Shown: one piece after another, positions 25,699 through 33,692 of the stretch | Position numbering within the stretch: position 1 is the stretch's first letter | Layout: each line of letters starts with the position of its first letter | Assembly: GCF_000355805.1 (NCBI RefSeq) | Contig: NZ_CM001837.1 | Location: forward strand, 2,416,100-2,480,099 | Direction of reading: 5' to 3' | Origin: Dokdonia sp. PRO95 | GTDB taxonomy: Bacteria > Bacteroidota > Bacteroidia > Flavobacteriales > Flavobacteriaceae | DNA: 64,000 nt | Notes under the pieces: generated by a model | Seen by the model: only the letters and a program-made list of their open reading frames with translations | Told to the model about the DNA's origin: nothing | Databases searched by the model: none | Translations under genes and position numbers: made by a program

Positions 25699-26268
25699 AT
25701 GAAATGTTTTTTTCAACTACTATTATTAGGCTTTACAATATCTAGCTATGCTCAAGTCTGGAGTGTAGAATTACGACCCACATTACATATCCCTACTCGT
25801 GAGGTAGTAAATCAAAAGTTGCGCATAGGAAATGGACTAGAAGTAACAGGGGTTTTATCTATAGGTAAACATACAGATGTATATGGCGGGCTTATCTGGA
25901 ATCGCTTTGATACAGATGAAAGTTTTGAAGAGTCTGATATAGAATTTATACAAAAAGGTTTCCTCTTTGGAGGGATGGTGTCGTTCTCTTTACTTGAAAC
26001 GCAGAAAAATCCATTTTATGTAAGAGCAGGCTTAACACTAATGACGGTAGACGCAGAGCATACAGAGGGAAATTTGATTATTAAAACAAATCCCGCAATT
26101 GGTACCCATCTAGGCCTAGGGATGAAAATCATAAGTTTAGGAAACTGGCATGTGCTTCCAGAAGTGCGATACGGAAACTCTTCACACAGATATCAAGAAG
26201 CAGGTGAATATCGCCATATCTCCTTTGGTAATTTTTCTATTACAGCAGCTTTAAGAAGGAGCTTTTAA
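25699..26268 (+). CDS. Outer-membrane beta-barrel protein, hypothetical
   Basis: 189 residues from the ATG at 25699, preferred over a start at 25666 because the latter lies within the promoter's -7 region. The signal peptide KCFFQLLLLGFTISSYAQ is followed by alternating beta strands (LRPTLHIPTREV, VYGGLIWNRF, FYVRAGLTLM, WHVLPEVRYG) and ends in ITAALRRSF, whose terminal Phe is typical of BAM substrates. No specific family recognised. Its FNR-like promoter suggests expression at low oxygen. Confidence 0.75.
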   Translation: MKCFFQLLLLGFTISSYAQVWSVELRPTLHIPTREVVNQKLRIGNGLEVTGVLSIGKHTDVYGGLIWNRFDTDESFEESDIEFIQKGFLFGGMVSFSLLETQKNPFYVRAGLTLMTVDAEHTEGNLIIKTNPAIGTHLGLGMKIISLGNWHVLPEVRYGNSSHRYQEAGEYRHISFGNFSITAALRRSF

Positions 26269-26305
26269 TAGGATTAATGATGATAAAAAGTAAGTATACA
26301 ACAGC

Positions 26306-26348
26306 TGATAATTATCATAGTATAGACTGCTCTTTCTTTCTAGATTTA
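26306..26348 (+). promoter_or_regulatory. FNR-like box and -7 element before the hibernation factor gene
   Basis: Perfect palindrome TGATAATTATCA (26306-26317) and TAGATTTA (26341-26348, 5 of 6 consensus bases), spaced 29.5 bp from the centre. Site 2 of 13. Confidence 0.72.
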
Positions 26349-26366
26349 CGGTAAACACAACATATT

Positions 26367-26666
26367 ATGACAATTACATTTCAATACGTAAAAATTCAAG
26401 AGAGTGAAACGTTAAGTGCTGCTACGGTTGAGCACCTCAATAAACTCAATAAAAAGTACCCAGAACTTATAAGAGCTCAGGTTTACTTTAAGGTAGAAAA
26501 TACTTCTGCAGCTGCCCACCAAATATGTGAGATAGAAATAAGTGCTCCTGGGCCTAGAATATTTGCCACTACGACTGCTGTACACTTTGAAACAGCAATG
26601 AAGGAAACCATCGCAGAACTAGATAAACAGCTCAGTAAGCGCAAAGGAATATTAAACACACACTAA
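26367..26666 (+). CDS. Ribosome hibernation-promoting factor, HPF/RaiA family (short form)
   Basis: 99 residues with the beta-alpha-beta-beta-beta-alpha layout: TITFQYVKIQESETLSAATVEHLNKLNKKYPELIRAQVYFKVEN, then CEIEISAPGPRIFATTTAVHFETAMKETIAELDKQLSKRK. There is no C-terminal dimerisation domain, so it is a short HPF/YfiA type that binds the 30S decoding site in stalled cells. Directly behind an FNR-like promoter and 10 bp before a universal stress protein gene, so it forms a two-gene operon. Start chosen at the only upstream ATG. Confidence 0.8.
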   Translation: MTITFQYVKIQESETLSAATVEHLNKLNKKYPELIRAQVYFKVENTSAAAHQICEIEISAPGPRIFATTTAVHFETAMKETIAELDKQLSKRKGILNTH

Positions 26667-26676
26667 ACCCATTGTT

Positions 26677-27513
26677 ATGAAAAAGATATTAGTACCTGTA
26701 GACTTTTCGGCGCATTCAGAATATGCACTTGAGACGGCTTCCGCTTTCGCGAAAGCGCACAACGCAGAGATTATATTGCTCCACATGTTAGGCTTATCAG
26801 ATAGTATTCTTCCTAAGGATGAAAGCGAAGGAGTAAACCAAGCGGTGTTCCATATGAAACTTGCCGAAAAACAGTTTAAAGAGTTTAGAAACAAACCTTA
26901 TATGAAAGGTATTACAGTCACAGAGAATGTCCAAAACCATACCGTTTTTCAGGATATTAATGAGCTGGCAACGGAACAAGAGGTAGATTTAATTGTAATG
27001 GGTTCGCATGGAGTCAAAGGACTTAGAGAAGAGTTTATTGGGTCAAATACTGAGAGAGTAGTGCGTAGCTCATCGATTCCTGTGCTAGTTGTCAAAGAAA
27101 AAATGACCTCATTTATACCTAAAAATGTTGTTTTTGCCTGTGATTTTAAATTAGAAAATGTTAATGCATATCGAGAAGCTATTCCACTATTTGAAGAGAT
27201 GGAAGCTCGTATACATCTTGTATATGTAAACCTCCCTACAGATCGCTTTAAAAGCACCAAGGAGATAGAAGAAACTATGACAAATTTCATGCATGCAGCC
27301 GAGTTTGGGACAGGGTTACATCAAGAAGATCTCGTGATTGTAAATGGTTACACCATCGAAAGTGGTTTATATGAATATGCAGAAAAGGTGGGAGCAGATG
27401 CACTTGCAATGCCTACGCATGGGCGTAAGGGGCTTGCACATTTCTTTGCAGGGAGTGTAGCAGAAAATGTAGCAAACCATGCAAAACTTCCCGTATTTAC
27501 ATTTAAAATGTAG
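26677..27513 (+). CDS. Universal stress protein, two UspA domains
   Basis: 278 residues. Domain 1 begins KKILVPVDFSAHSEYALETA and has the ATP-binding loop VMGSHGVKGLREEFIGSNTERVV (G-x2-G-x9-G-S). Domain 2 (from about 147) keeps a similar loop, PTHGRKGLAHFFAGSVAENV, so both halves may bind ATP, unlike the later paralogues. Co-transcribed with the HPF gene. The palindrome at 26743 encodes AFAKA at residues 23-27. Confidence 0.9.
   Translation: MKKILVPVDFSAHSEYALETASAFAKAHNAEIILLHMLGLSDSILPKDESEGVNQAVFHMKLAEKQFKEFRNKPYMKGITVTENVQNHTVFQDINELATEQEVDLIVMGSHGVKGLREEFIGSNTERVVRSSSIPVLVVKEKMTSFIPKNVVFACDFKLENVNAYREAIPLFEEMEARIHLVYVNLPTDRFKSTKEIEETMTNFMHAAEFGTGLHQEDLVIVNGYTIESGLYEYAEKVGADALAMPTHGRKGLAHFFAGSVAENVANHAKLPVFTFKM
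26743..26756. repeat. GCTTTCGCGAAAGC palindrome, copy 5 (intragenic)
   Basis: Exact copy read as AFAKA near the N-terminus of the universal stress protein. Confidence 0.95.
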
Positions 27514-27531
27514 GTAACAGGTGGAAGTAAG

Positions 27532-27567
27532 AAAAAGGGTGAGTTTCTCAAGAAACTCACCCTTTTT
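27532..27567. terminator. Bidirectional terminator between convergent genes
   Basis: AAAAAGGGTGAGTTTC, loop TCAA, GAAACTCACCCTTTTT: a 16-bp perfect stem with A and T runs on opposite sides, serving both the HPF-USP operon and the leftward lipoprotein gene. Confidence 0.92.
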
Positions 27568-27588
27568 TATGCTCGGCTTTAAGATGGA

Positions 27589-28488
27589 TTATCTTGAAGC
27601 TAGTAGTAAAGGTTGTTGATAGCGTTCTATAAGATGCATAATTTCTATGAGCGGAATCACAACGCTATATTGGCCAGTGTATGAAGGGCAAATGATACAG
27701 TCATCAAAGTAAAACTCAATAGCGTTATCGTTAATTACAAAGTTATTTTTATAGGCTTTAAAGTCGGTATCAGATATTTCCCAGCAGTCATAAAACATTT
27801 CGCCAGAGTGAATTTGGTCGTAAATGGTTTGATTAATTATATCAAATACTTTCTTCTCGGCTCCAGCGATAAAAAAGTCGTCAAAATAGATGAACTCCTC
27901 CTTATCTACATTGTAATTAAGACAGTCAAACATGTAAGTAGAGTGTAACATACCAGAGTAATAATTTTCTTTGTAGAGCAGTATACTTACAAGATTTCTA
28001 TCATTTGCATGCAGTTTAAAATCTATAATTCGCTTATCTCTATAACGTTTAATACTCAAGGTATCGCATAGCAGTTCTTTATCCTCGAGAATCTCATTTA
28101 CGGTACGCTCCACATTTAAGTAACTCTCTGTCATAAATGCGTTAAATGTCTTGTATTTAGGGTCTACAGTCTCATTAAGATAAGGATAGGTGTAATCTAG
28201 AAGATAATCATCTGTCTCTTTATGTAGTTTTTTTGACTCCACGACGGCTTTTAAAATCGTGCGATCATCTGGTATTTTCATCAACGCTTCTTTTTTTGAA
28301 AGCTGATTTTTAGCCTGTATTTCCATGATGTCTTTATCTGTGAGGTACAGAGAATCTGCAGAGTCTGGGTCTAGTAATCCAGCCTCTTTTTGAGGTTTGG
28401 TTTTAGAGGGTTGTATTCTTAATTTTTCTGTAGGTTCTTTACAACCAGCAATAATTAAGAGCGCTAAGACAAAGATGTATGCTTTCAT
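27589..28488 (-). CDS. DUF3298-type lipoprotein
   Basis: 299 residues. Lipobox LLIIAGC (Cys16). The N-terminal 90 residues are charged and probably disordered; from about 95 the pattern YPYLN..TFNAFM.., FEYxDDFFIAGAEKKVFDIINQTI and IEFYFDDCIICPSYTGQYSVVIPLIEI resembles the DUF3298/RsiV-like anti-sigma or PdaC-type fold found in many periplasmic lipoproteins. Function unknown. An FNR-like site precedes it on the minus strand. Confidence 0.7.
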   Translation of the reverse strand: MKAYIFVLALLIIAGCKEPTEKLRIQPSKTKPQKEAGLLDPDSADSLYLTDKDIMEIQAKNQLSKKEALMKIPDDRTILKAVVESKKLHKETDDYLLDYTYPYLNETVDPKYKTFNAFMTESYLNVERTVNEILEDKELLCDTLSIKRYRDKRIIDFKLHANDRNLVSILLYKENYYSGMLHSTYMFDCLNYNVDKEEFIYFDDFFIAGAEKKVFDIINQTIYDQIHSGEMFYDCWEISDTDFKAYKNNFVINDNAIEFYFDDCIICPSYTGQYSVVIPLIEIMHLIERYQQPLLLASR

Positions 28489-28506
28489 GATATGGTTTTA
28501 GTGAAG

Positions 28507-28549
28507 TAAATGTAGTTTGGATAGCGCATCTCTACTATGATATTCATCA
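28507..28549 (-). promoter_or_regulatory. FNR-like box and -7 element before the DUF3298 lipoprotein
   Basis: Minus-strand box TGATGAATATCA (28538-28549) and TACATTTA (28507-28514, 5 of 6). Spacing 29.5 bp. Site 3 of 13. Confidence 0.68.
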
Positions 28550-28595
28550 GTTTTCTCAATTGAAATGATCTTAGGAGTATGTAATGTTTTGTTAC

Positions 28596-28609
28596 GCTTT
28601 CGCGAAAGC
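28596..28609. repeat. GCTTTCGCGAAAGC palindrome, copy 6
   Basis: Symmetry extends to 20 bp (TACGC to GCGTA, 28593-28612), between the lipoprotein and TerB-like genes. Confidence 0.95.
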
Positions 28610-28648
28610 GTAGTACATCACTCTATGTTTATTATCCTAGTAGAATGG

Positions 28649-29053
28649 CTAGTGTGAAAGTGCAATTTCTAATTTACCCAGCATGACAAGTTCTGCCTTG
28701 TTAACGCCAGAAAATGAACGAGCAACAGACCATGCCGTTTGAATTATTATATTTTTAACTTCAAGCGTAAAAAAAAGAGGATGCTCATTTTTATAGTTAA
28801 TAAAAGCATCATACATATCTTGTGGATCTTCATTAAATGCCTCTACACCTTCAAACACGATAGAAATTAAATGCGCAGCATCATGACCCAAGGAATCTTT
28901 AAGATTATCAACTTCTAGCCAGTAATCTAGTATACATTTTTTAAGCTTAGAAAACTCTTCATTTCTTACAACCTTATCGCTAGCAGCGACGGCATAAAAA
29001 AGCTTGCCTAATTGTACATAAAAGAGCGTGTTTTTGTTATTTGTGTTGGTCAT
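28649..29053 (-). CDS. TerB-like helical protein
   Basis: 134 residues. LGKLFYAVAASDKVVRNEEFSKLKKCI resembles the acidic first helices of the TerB/DjlA tellurite-resistance fold, in which Asp/Glu residues can bind metal. The rest is helical with no membrane segment. The assignment is by pattern only. It is transcribed from its own FNR-like promoter; no other ter genes are present. Confidence 0.6.
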   Translation of the reverse strand: MTNTNNKNTLFYVQLGKLFYAVAASDKVVRNEEFSKLKKCILDYWLEVDNLKDSLGHDAAHLISIVFEGVEAFNEDPQDMYDAFINYKNEHPLFFTLEVKNIIIQTAWSVARSFSGVNKAELVMLGKLEIALSH

Positions 29054-29069
29054 AATTATAGTGTTTAAT

Positions 29070-29112
29070 CAAATTTAGAAGATTGATAATCTGTAATCTA
29101 TGATTAATATCA
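29070..29112 (-). promoter_or_regulatory. FNR-like box and -7 element before the TerB-like gene
   Basis: Minus-strand box TGATATTAATCA (29101-29112) and TAAATTTG (29070-29077, exact). Spacing 29.5 bp. On the plus strand no -7 element sits at that distance, so the kinase gene to the right is not the target. Site 4 of 13. Confidence 0.72.
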
Positions 29113-29319
29113 TTATATAGGGTCGAACGTTTTTTAATTGAGATAAGTATTTATGAAAGATGTTATATTTTTCAATGTGTTATTTAGTTTTTATAGCGAT
29201 TGTAGCCACTACATTTAATTAATAGAGATGGTTAATTTGTTAAGAACTAGTCTATCATTTTTTAGAAAGGTTATTTTCTGTATTTGCTGCTTTCTACTCT
29301 CTATTATTCTTGTACTTTT

Positions 29320-30831
29320 ATGGGTATGGAATTTTTTGAAGAAAGTATTGAAGAAGCATTTATGATTCTCTTTGAGGGAGCGTCAGAAGGGATTGTAGTA
29401 GTAAATGAAGCCCAAACGATTGTGGCGACAAATCAATCTGCTCGTGATATTTTTGGTTATGAAAAAAAGGAGCTAGAAGGCAAGCCACTAGACACGCTTA
29501 TCCCTATGCGCTTCCATAAGAGGCACGGTGGTCATTTTGACAAGTTTATGAATCACAGTGATAAGCGCGAGATGGGTATGGGGCGTGATTTATATGGCCA
29601 GTGCAAAGATGGACGGCAAGTTCCTGTAGAAGCGGGTCTCAATCCTTTTGTTTTACATAATAAGAATTATGTAATGGCGCTAGTAACAGATATTACCGTG
29701 CGTAAAAACGCAGAAAAGGAACTTAGACAATGGGCAAACATTTTTAATGAGTCGCTCAATGAGATTTTTATTTTTGATGCGACAAGTCTAAAGTTTATCA
29801 ATGCAAATCTAGGAGCGCAAGAAAATATAGGGTACACCCTTGATGAGCTCACATCAATGACTCCTGTTGATATAAAGCCAGAGTTTACAGAAACTCAGTT
29901 TCGTGATTATATCGCTCCATTACTCAATGGAGTAGAGAAGAAGTTAATTTTTAAAACAACGCACGAGCGCAAGGATGGTAGTCATTACCCAGTAGAGATA
30001 CATTTACAACCTTCAAACGCTGACGATACTAATACGCTTGTTGCAATTATACTTGATATTACAGAACGAGTACATTATACCGATAAATTAGAAAAAACGG
30101 TAGTAGAGCGTACACACCAACTAGAAGAGGCACTGCGCACGGAGATTGAGCTTAATGAGCTTAAAACTAAGTTTTTGTCATTAGTTTCTCACGAGTTTAA
30201 AACACCGCTAAGCGGTATTTTAACATCGGCTACACTAGCAGGAAAGTATACAAAAGAGGAGCAGCAAGAGAAAAGAGTAAAGCACTTAACAACCATACAG
30301 AATAAAGTAAAATACTTGAATACTATTATAGATGATTTTCTCTCTATAGAAAGACTCGAGACTGGAAAGACTAATTATGCTTACACAACGTTCCCTCTTA
30401 GTAAAGTGCTTAACGAAGTGATTTATGATGCAAATATGCATCTTAAAGATGGACAGAGTATAAAATACCCTACAGATGCAGATGAGTATATTATAGAGTT
30501 TGATGAAAAAATAATGGAGCTAGTACTTAGTAATTTACTTTACAATGCTATAAAATATTCATCTGAAGGAACTATTGTAGATATACAACTCAAAAAAATG
30601 TCTAGCGAACTTGAAATCAAGATTATTGATCAAGGGATAGGTATTCCAGAACATGAACAAAAATTCATTTTTAATCGATATTTTAGAGCAGAAAATGCGT
30701 TATTAAATGCAGGAACTGGTATAGGGCTCAATATTGTAAAAACGCATCTAGAAAACCTGGGAGCCTCCATAAGTTTTACTAGTGAGTTAGATAAAGGCTC
30801 TATATTTACAGTGATAATCCCAACTTCTTAA
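29320..30831 (+). CDS. PAS-PAS sensor histidine kinase with FixL-like first PAS
   Basis: About 503 residues from the ATG at 29320; an earlier TTG adds 12 hydrophobic residues. PAS 1 (about 15-130) contains RFHKRHGGHFDKFMNHSDKR followed by GMGRDLYGQCKDG, which lines up with the FixL heme-PAS helix, with His at the heme-ligand position and the Gbeta Arg kept; non-heme PAS domains share parts of this pattern. PAS 2 follows (about 140-260), then HisKA with H291 in VSHEFKTPL and HATPase (NLLYNAIKYS, DQGIGIPEHEQ, GTGIGLNIVKTHL). No membrane segment: cytosolic sensor. Its gene is 3 bp before the REC-CRP regulator, its obvious partner. Confidence 0.88.
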   Translation: MGMEFFEESIEEAFMILFEGASEGIVVVNEAQTIVATNQSARDIFGYEKKELEGKPLDTLIPMRFHKRHGGHFDKFMNHSDKREMGMGRDLYGQCKDGRQVPVEAGLNPFVLHNKNYVMALVTDITVRKNAEKELRQWANIFNESLNEIFIFDATSLKFINANLGAQENIGYTLDELTSMTPVDIKPEFTETQFRDYIAPLLNGVEKKLIFKTTHERKDGSHYPVEIHLQPSNADDTNTLVAIILDITERVHYTDKLEKTVVERTHQLEEALRTEIELNELKTKFLSLVSHEFKTPLSGILTSATLAGKYTKEEQQEKRVKHLTTIQNKVKYLNTIIDDFLSIERLETGKTNYAYTTFPLSKVLNEVIYDANMHLKDGQSIKYPTDADEYIIEFDEKIMELVLSNLLYNAIKYSSEGTIVDIQLKKMSSELEIKIIDQGIGIPEHEQKFIFNRYFRAENALLNAGTGIGLNIVKTHLENLGASISFTSELDKGSIFTVIIPTS

Positions 30832-30834
30832 TTT

Positions 30835-31881
30835 ATGAAAAAAGTACTATTAATAGAAGATGATATGGCTTTGCGTGAGAATACTGCAGAGCTGCTAGAG
30901 CTATCTAATTATGATGTGGAAACGGCACCTAATGGTCGTATAGGGATAGAAATGGCAAAAGCAAACCCTCCGCAAATTGTAGTATGTGATATCATGATGC
31001 CAGAAGTAGATGGATATGGAGTACTTGAGGCACTGTCTAGCGATCCTGCTACTAGTCATATTCCTTTTATTTTCCTTTCGGCAAAGACAGAGCATAAGGA
31101 GATTAGAAAGGGAATGGATATGGGAGCAGATGACTATCTCACAAAACCTTTTGAAGAAGAAGAACTCATAAGTGCCATAGAAAGTAGAATAGCAAAGGCC
31201 ATGATACTTAACAGCACTACTAAGGATGACGCGCCAGTTCTAGAAGAAGATTCATTACGAAGCCTTAATGAACTTAAAAACTTTTTTGATGATGAGGGTA
31301 TAGAATACTCATTTAAAAAAGGAGCCTTAATTTACAAAGAGGGAGCTCACTCTAATATGATATATCTTATCTCAAGAGGTGTGGTAAAAACCCATAAAAT
31401 GGATGAGAATGGAAAAGAATTAATTACCGCTCTTTTTAAGGCAGATGATTTTTTGGGCTTTACCTCATTTGTAGATAACATTGCTTATCAAGAGTCTGCT
31501 ACAGCTATAGAGGAAACTGCAGTTGTAGGCGTGAGTAAGAATGAACTCAAAGACGTGCTTGAAAATAGTAAGAATGTTTCTTTGCAATTGATGGAGTTAC
31601 TTACTGATAATCTCGCAGAGATAAAGGGGCAATTATTACAAATGGCATATAGCTCTGTGCGTAAAAAGACAGCACAAACTATCTTGCAATTTGCTGCCAT
31701 TCTCAATAAAAAACCAGAAGAAGGAATCAGGATAGCTCGCAATGATCTTGCTAGTGTTGCTGGTATCGCTACAGAGAGTTTAATAAGAACGTTATCTGGC
31801 TTTAAAAAAGAAGGACTTATAGAGATAGAAGGACGTAACATTAGACTACTAAATGTCGAAGGTCTTGCGATGATTGATTAA
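30835..31881 (+). CDS. Response regulator fused to CRP/FNR-family DNA-binding protein
   Basis: 348 residues. REC domain 1-120: acidic pocket IEDD, phospho-acceptor D52 in VVCDIMMP, K104 in YLTKPF. A cNMP-binding fold follows (about 135-255: FKKGALIYKEGAHSNMIYLISRGVVKTH, FLGFTSF) and a CRP-type winged helix (about 265-340) with RIARNDLASVAGIATESLIRTLSGFKKEGLIEIEG. The recognition helix ESLIR keeps the Glu and Arg of FNR's ExxSR, but Ser is Ile. There is no Cys cluster for an Fe-S centre, so the signal comes by phosphorylation or ligand. Strong candidate to bind the TGAY-N4-RTCA boxes around it. Confidence 0.9.
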   Translation: MKKVLLIEDDMALRENTAELLELSNYDVETAPNGRIGIEMAKANPPQIVVCDIMMPEVDGYGVLEALSSDPATSHIPFIFLSAKTEHKEIRKGMDMGADDYLTKPFEEEELISAIESRIAKAMILNSTTKDDAPVLEEDSLRSLNELKNFFDDEGIEYSFKKGALIYKEGAHSNMIYLISRGVVKTHKMDENGKELITALFKADDFLGFTSFVDNIAYQESATAIEETAVVGVSKNELKDVLENSKNVSLQLMELLTDNLAEIKGQLLQMAYSSVRKKTAQTILQFAAILNKKPEEGIRIARNDLASVAGIATESLIRTLSGFKKEGLIEIEGRNIRLLNVEGLAMID

Positions 31882-31893
31882 AATATCAATAAC

Positions 31894-31936
31894 TGACTTT
31901 TATCATATTTTACACGCTGCTCGTAAAATACATTTG
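31894..31936 (+). promoter_or_regulatory. FNR-like box and -7 element before universal stress gene 2
   Basis: TGACTTTTATCA (31894-31905) and TACATTTG (31929-31936, exact). Spacing 29.5 bp. It lies 12 bp after the REC-CRP stop. Site 5 of 13. Confidence 0.75.
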
Positions 31937-31956
31937 TACTATTATATATAGTACTC

Positions 31957-32763
31957 ATGAAGCATATTCTTATACCTGTAGATTTTTCAAGCCAGTCATG
32001 GAACACAGCCTTATGTGCAATAAACTTATATAAAAGTCCTAGAGTGCACTTTTATCTCTTTTTTTCTGAAGAGCTTGATTATAGTGCAGATCATGAGACA
32101 ACAATCTGTGAACCTCCTACGCAGCAGCTCACTTCTTGGGTAAAAAAGTTGGATAAAGTAATAGCGGGAGGACAAACAATTATACCACTTACCTGGAAGA
32201 GTGACTTTATAGGTGGTATGCGTAAGGCGGTAGCAGATAATCACATAGACCTTATTGTGATGAGCACAAGCTACCCTAATATTTTTAGTGAATTTTTACA
32301 AGGAAGTCATGTACGTGAAGTTATCACTCGTTTAAAGTGCCCAGTACTCATTGTGCCTAGAGAGTTTTATTGTAAAAGTCCAGAGCAAGTGGTATTAATC
32401 ACAGATTATAATTTTAATCATAGAGCAGAGCCCACTTCTATCATTAATAATTTTGTTCAAAAGGCAGGTGCACACCTCAATGTATTACAATTATCAAAAA
32501 CGGGTAATGCACTGAGTGAAACCCAGCAAACCAATAAATCCTTTTTACAGTCGGCATTTGATAGTATTCCTCATAGTTTTCACTTTGTGATGGAAAAAAC
32601 TATGGATGAGGCGTTACAATTTTTTATAGATATACAGAAAGTTGATATTGTAGTCTTATTCGCAAAAAACATCAATCTGTCTGAGAATATCTTGTTCTCT
32701 CCAGCTCTTACAGAAGAGAAGGATTACCATAAAAACATTCCCTTTTTAATAGTACATGAATAA
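31957..32763 (+). CDS. Universal stress protein, divergent two-domain type
   Basis: 268 residues. Starts KHILIPVDFSSQSWNTALCAI. The ATP loop of domain 1 has decayed to VMSTSYPNIFSEFLQGSHVREV: the glycines of G-x2-G are lost although GS remains, so ATP binding is doubtful. Domain 2 (from about 140) has no loop at all and ends KNIPFLIVHE. First and most divergent of six consecutive universal stress genes; own FNR-like promoter. Confidence 0.8.
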   Translation: MKHILIPVDFSSQSWNTALCAINLYKSPRVHFYLFFSEELDYSADHETTICEPPTQQLTSWVKKLDKVIAGGQTIIPLTWKSDFIGGMRKAVADNHIDLIVMSTSYPNIFSEFLQGSHVREVITRLKCPVLIVPREFYCKSPEQVVLITDYNFNHRAEPTSIINNFVQKAGAHLNVLQLSKTGNALSETQQTNKSFLQSAFDSIPHSFHFVMEKTMDEALQFFIDIQKVDIVVLFAKNINLSENILFSPALTEEKDYHKNIPFLIVHE

Positions 32764-32772
32764 CCTGCAAGC

Positions 32773-32815
32773 TGATAAAAGTCATAGTTTGCTTACTGTT
32801 AAGTTTCTAGTTTTG
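32773..32815 (+). promoter_or_regulatory. FNR-like box and -7 element before universal stress genes 3-5
   Basis: TGATAAAAGTCA (32773-32784) and TAGTTTTG (32808-32815, exact). Spacing 29.5 bp. Site 6 of 13. Confidence 0.75.
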
Positions 32816-32834
32816 AGTATAAACACTTACGACT

Positions 32835-33680
32835 ATGAGAGTTATTATCGTACCTACAGATTTTTCAGAAAATGCTTTTAATGCGCTTAGCTGCGCACAA
32901 CAGTATTTTAATTATGAAAAAAGTAAATTCATACTGGTTCATACTTATGCAGATGAGGTTTATGAAAATAAGGATGTGCTCTCAAGAGATATTCTAGAAG
33001 AATATAAAGCAGTTAAACATAAAGAAACAGAAGAATCTCTAGCCTTGGTCTTAGAGCAAGCGATGGCCCAAGAGCCTAACCCGCGGCATGAATTAGTATC
33101 TCATGCGATATTTGGAACCTTAGTTGATGAGGTTAATAGTCTTGTAAACAGCGAGAATGCAGATCTTGTGATAATGGGGTCTCAAGGCAAGACAGCAGAT
33201 CGTAATATCACGTATGGCAGCAATACTCTACAAGTAGTAAAATATGTAAAATGCCCTGTTCTAGGTATTCCGTTAGGGTACAAATATGAGCGACCAGAGC
33301 GTATTTTATTCCCTTCAGAATTATTGATTCCTTTTAACAATAGAGAGCTAAAGCTCATAAGCTGTATGGCAAATAGCTTCCGTTCTGAGTTGCACTTACT
33401 TTACATATCAAACTTTGATAGATTATCTCTTAGACAAGAAGATGTCAAGAGTGGTTGGGAATACCGCTTTCGCGAAAGCGAACAACTCTACACACGTCAT
33501 GACGAAGGAGATATTGCTCAAATTATAAATGAGCACATAAGTAGCCATAAGATCGACATGGTGGTGCTGGTAAACTCAAAGCACACTTACATGGAAACAT
33601 TGTTACATACTTCTACCATTGATAAAGTAGGTCTCAATACCAAAATTCCATTTTTAATTTTACAGAATCTCTCACGCTAA
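32835..33680 (+). CDS. Universal stress protein, two domains
   Basis: 281 residues. Starts RVIIVPTDFSENAFNALSCA. The domain 1 loop VIMGSQGKTADRNITYGSNTLQVV keeps the first Gly and GSN, with a shifted second Gly. Domain 2 lacks the loop (VVLVNSKHTYMETLLHTSTI). First gene of a three-gene unit (gaps 12 bp, then overlap). The palindrome at 33466 is read as FRES in domain 2. Confidence 0.87.
   Translation: MRVIIVPTDFSENAFNALSCAQQYFNYEKSKFILVHTYADEVYENKDVLSRDILEEYKAVKHKETEESLALVLEQAMAQEPNPRHELVSHAIFGTLVDEVNSLVNSENADLVIMGSQGKTADRNITYGSNTLQVVKYVKCPVLGIPLGYKYERPERILFPSELLIPFNNRELKLISCMANSFRSELHLLYISNFDRLSLRQEDVKSGWEYRFRESEQLYTRHDEGDIAQIINEHISSHKIDMVVLVNSKHTYMETLLHTSTIDKVGLNTKIPFLILQNLSR
33466..33479. 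repeat. GCTTTCGCGAAAGC palindrome, copy 7 (intragenic)
   Basis: Exact copy inside the universal stress gene, read in the frame giving RFRESE. Confidence 0.95.
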
Positions 33681-33692
33681 ACTATCTTTTTT

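Noticed and set aside
28596-28609. The GCTTTCGCGAAAGC palindromes as terminators.
   Set aside because: They have no loop, mostly lack a T run and occur inside genes; only the copy at 38729 is followed by T residues.
29101-29136. Site 4 as promoter of the PAS kinase gene to its right.
   Set aside because: At the fixed distance on the plus strand the sequence is AATTGAGA, not a -7 element; the minus-strand match is exact.
31874-31887. TGATTAAAATATCA as a further FNR-like box.
   Set aside because: The spacer is six instead of four bases, it lies partly in the REC-CRP coding end and no -7 element sits at the fixed distance. The true site is at 31894.
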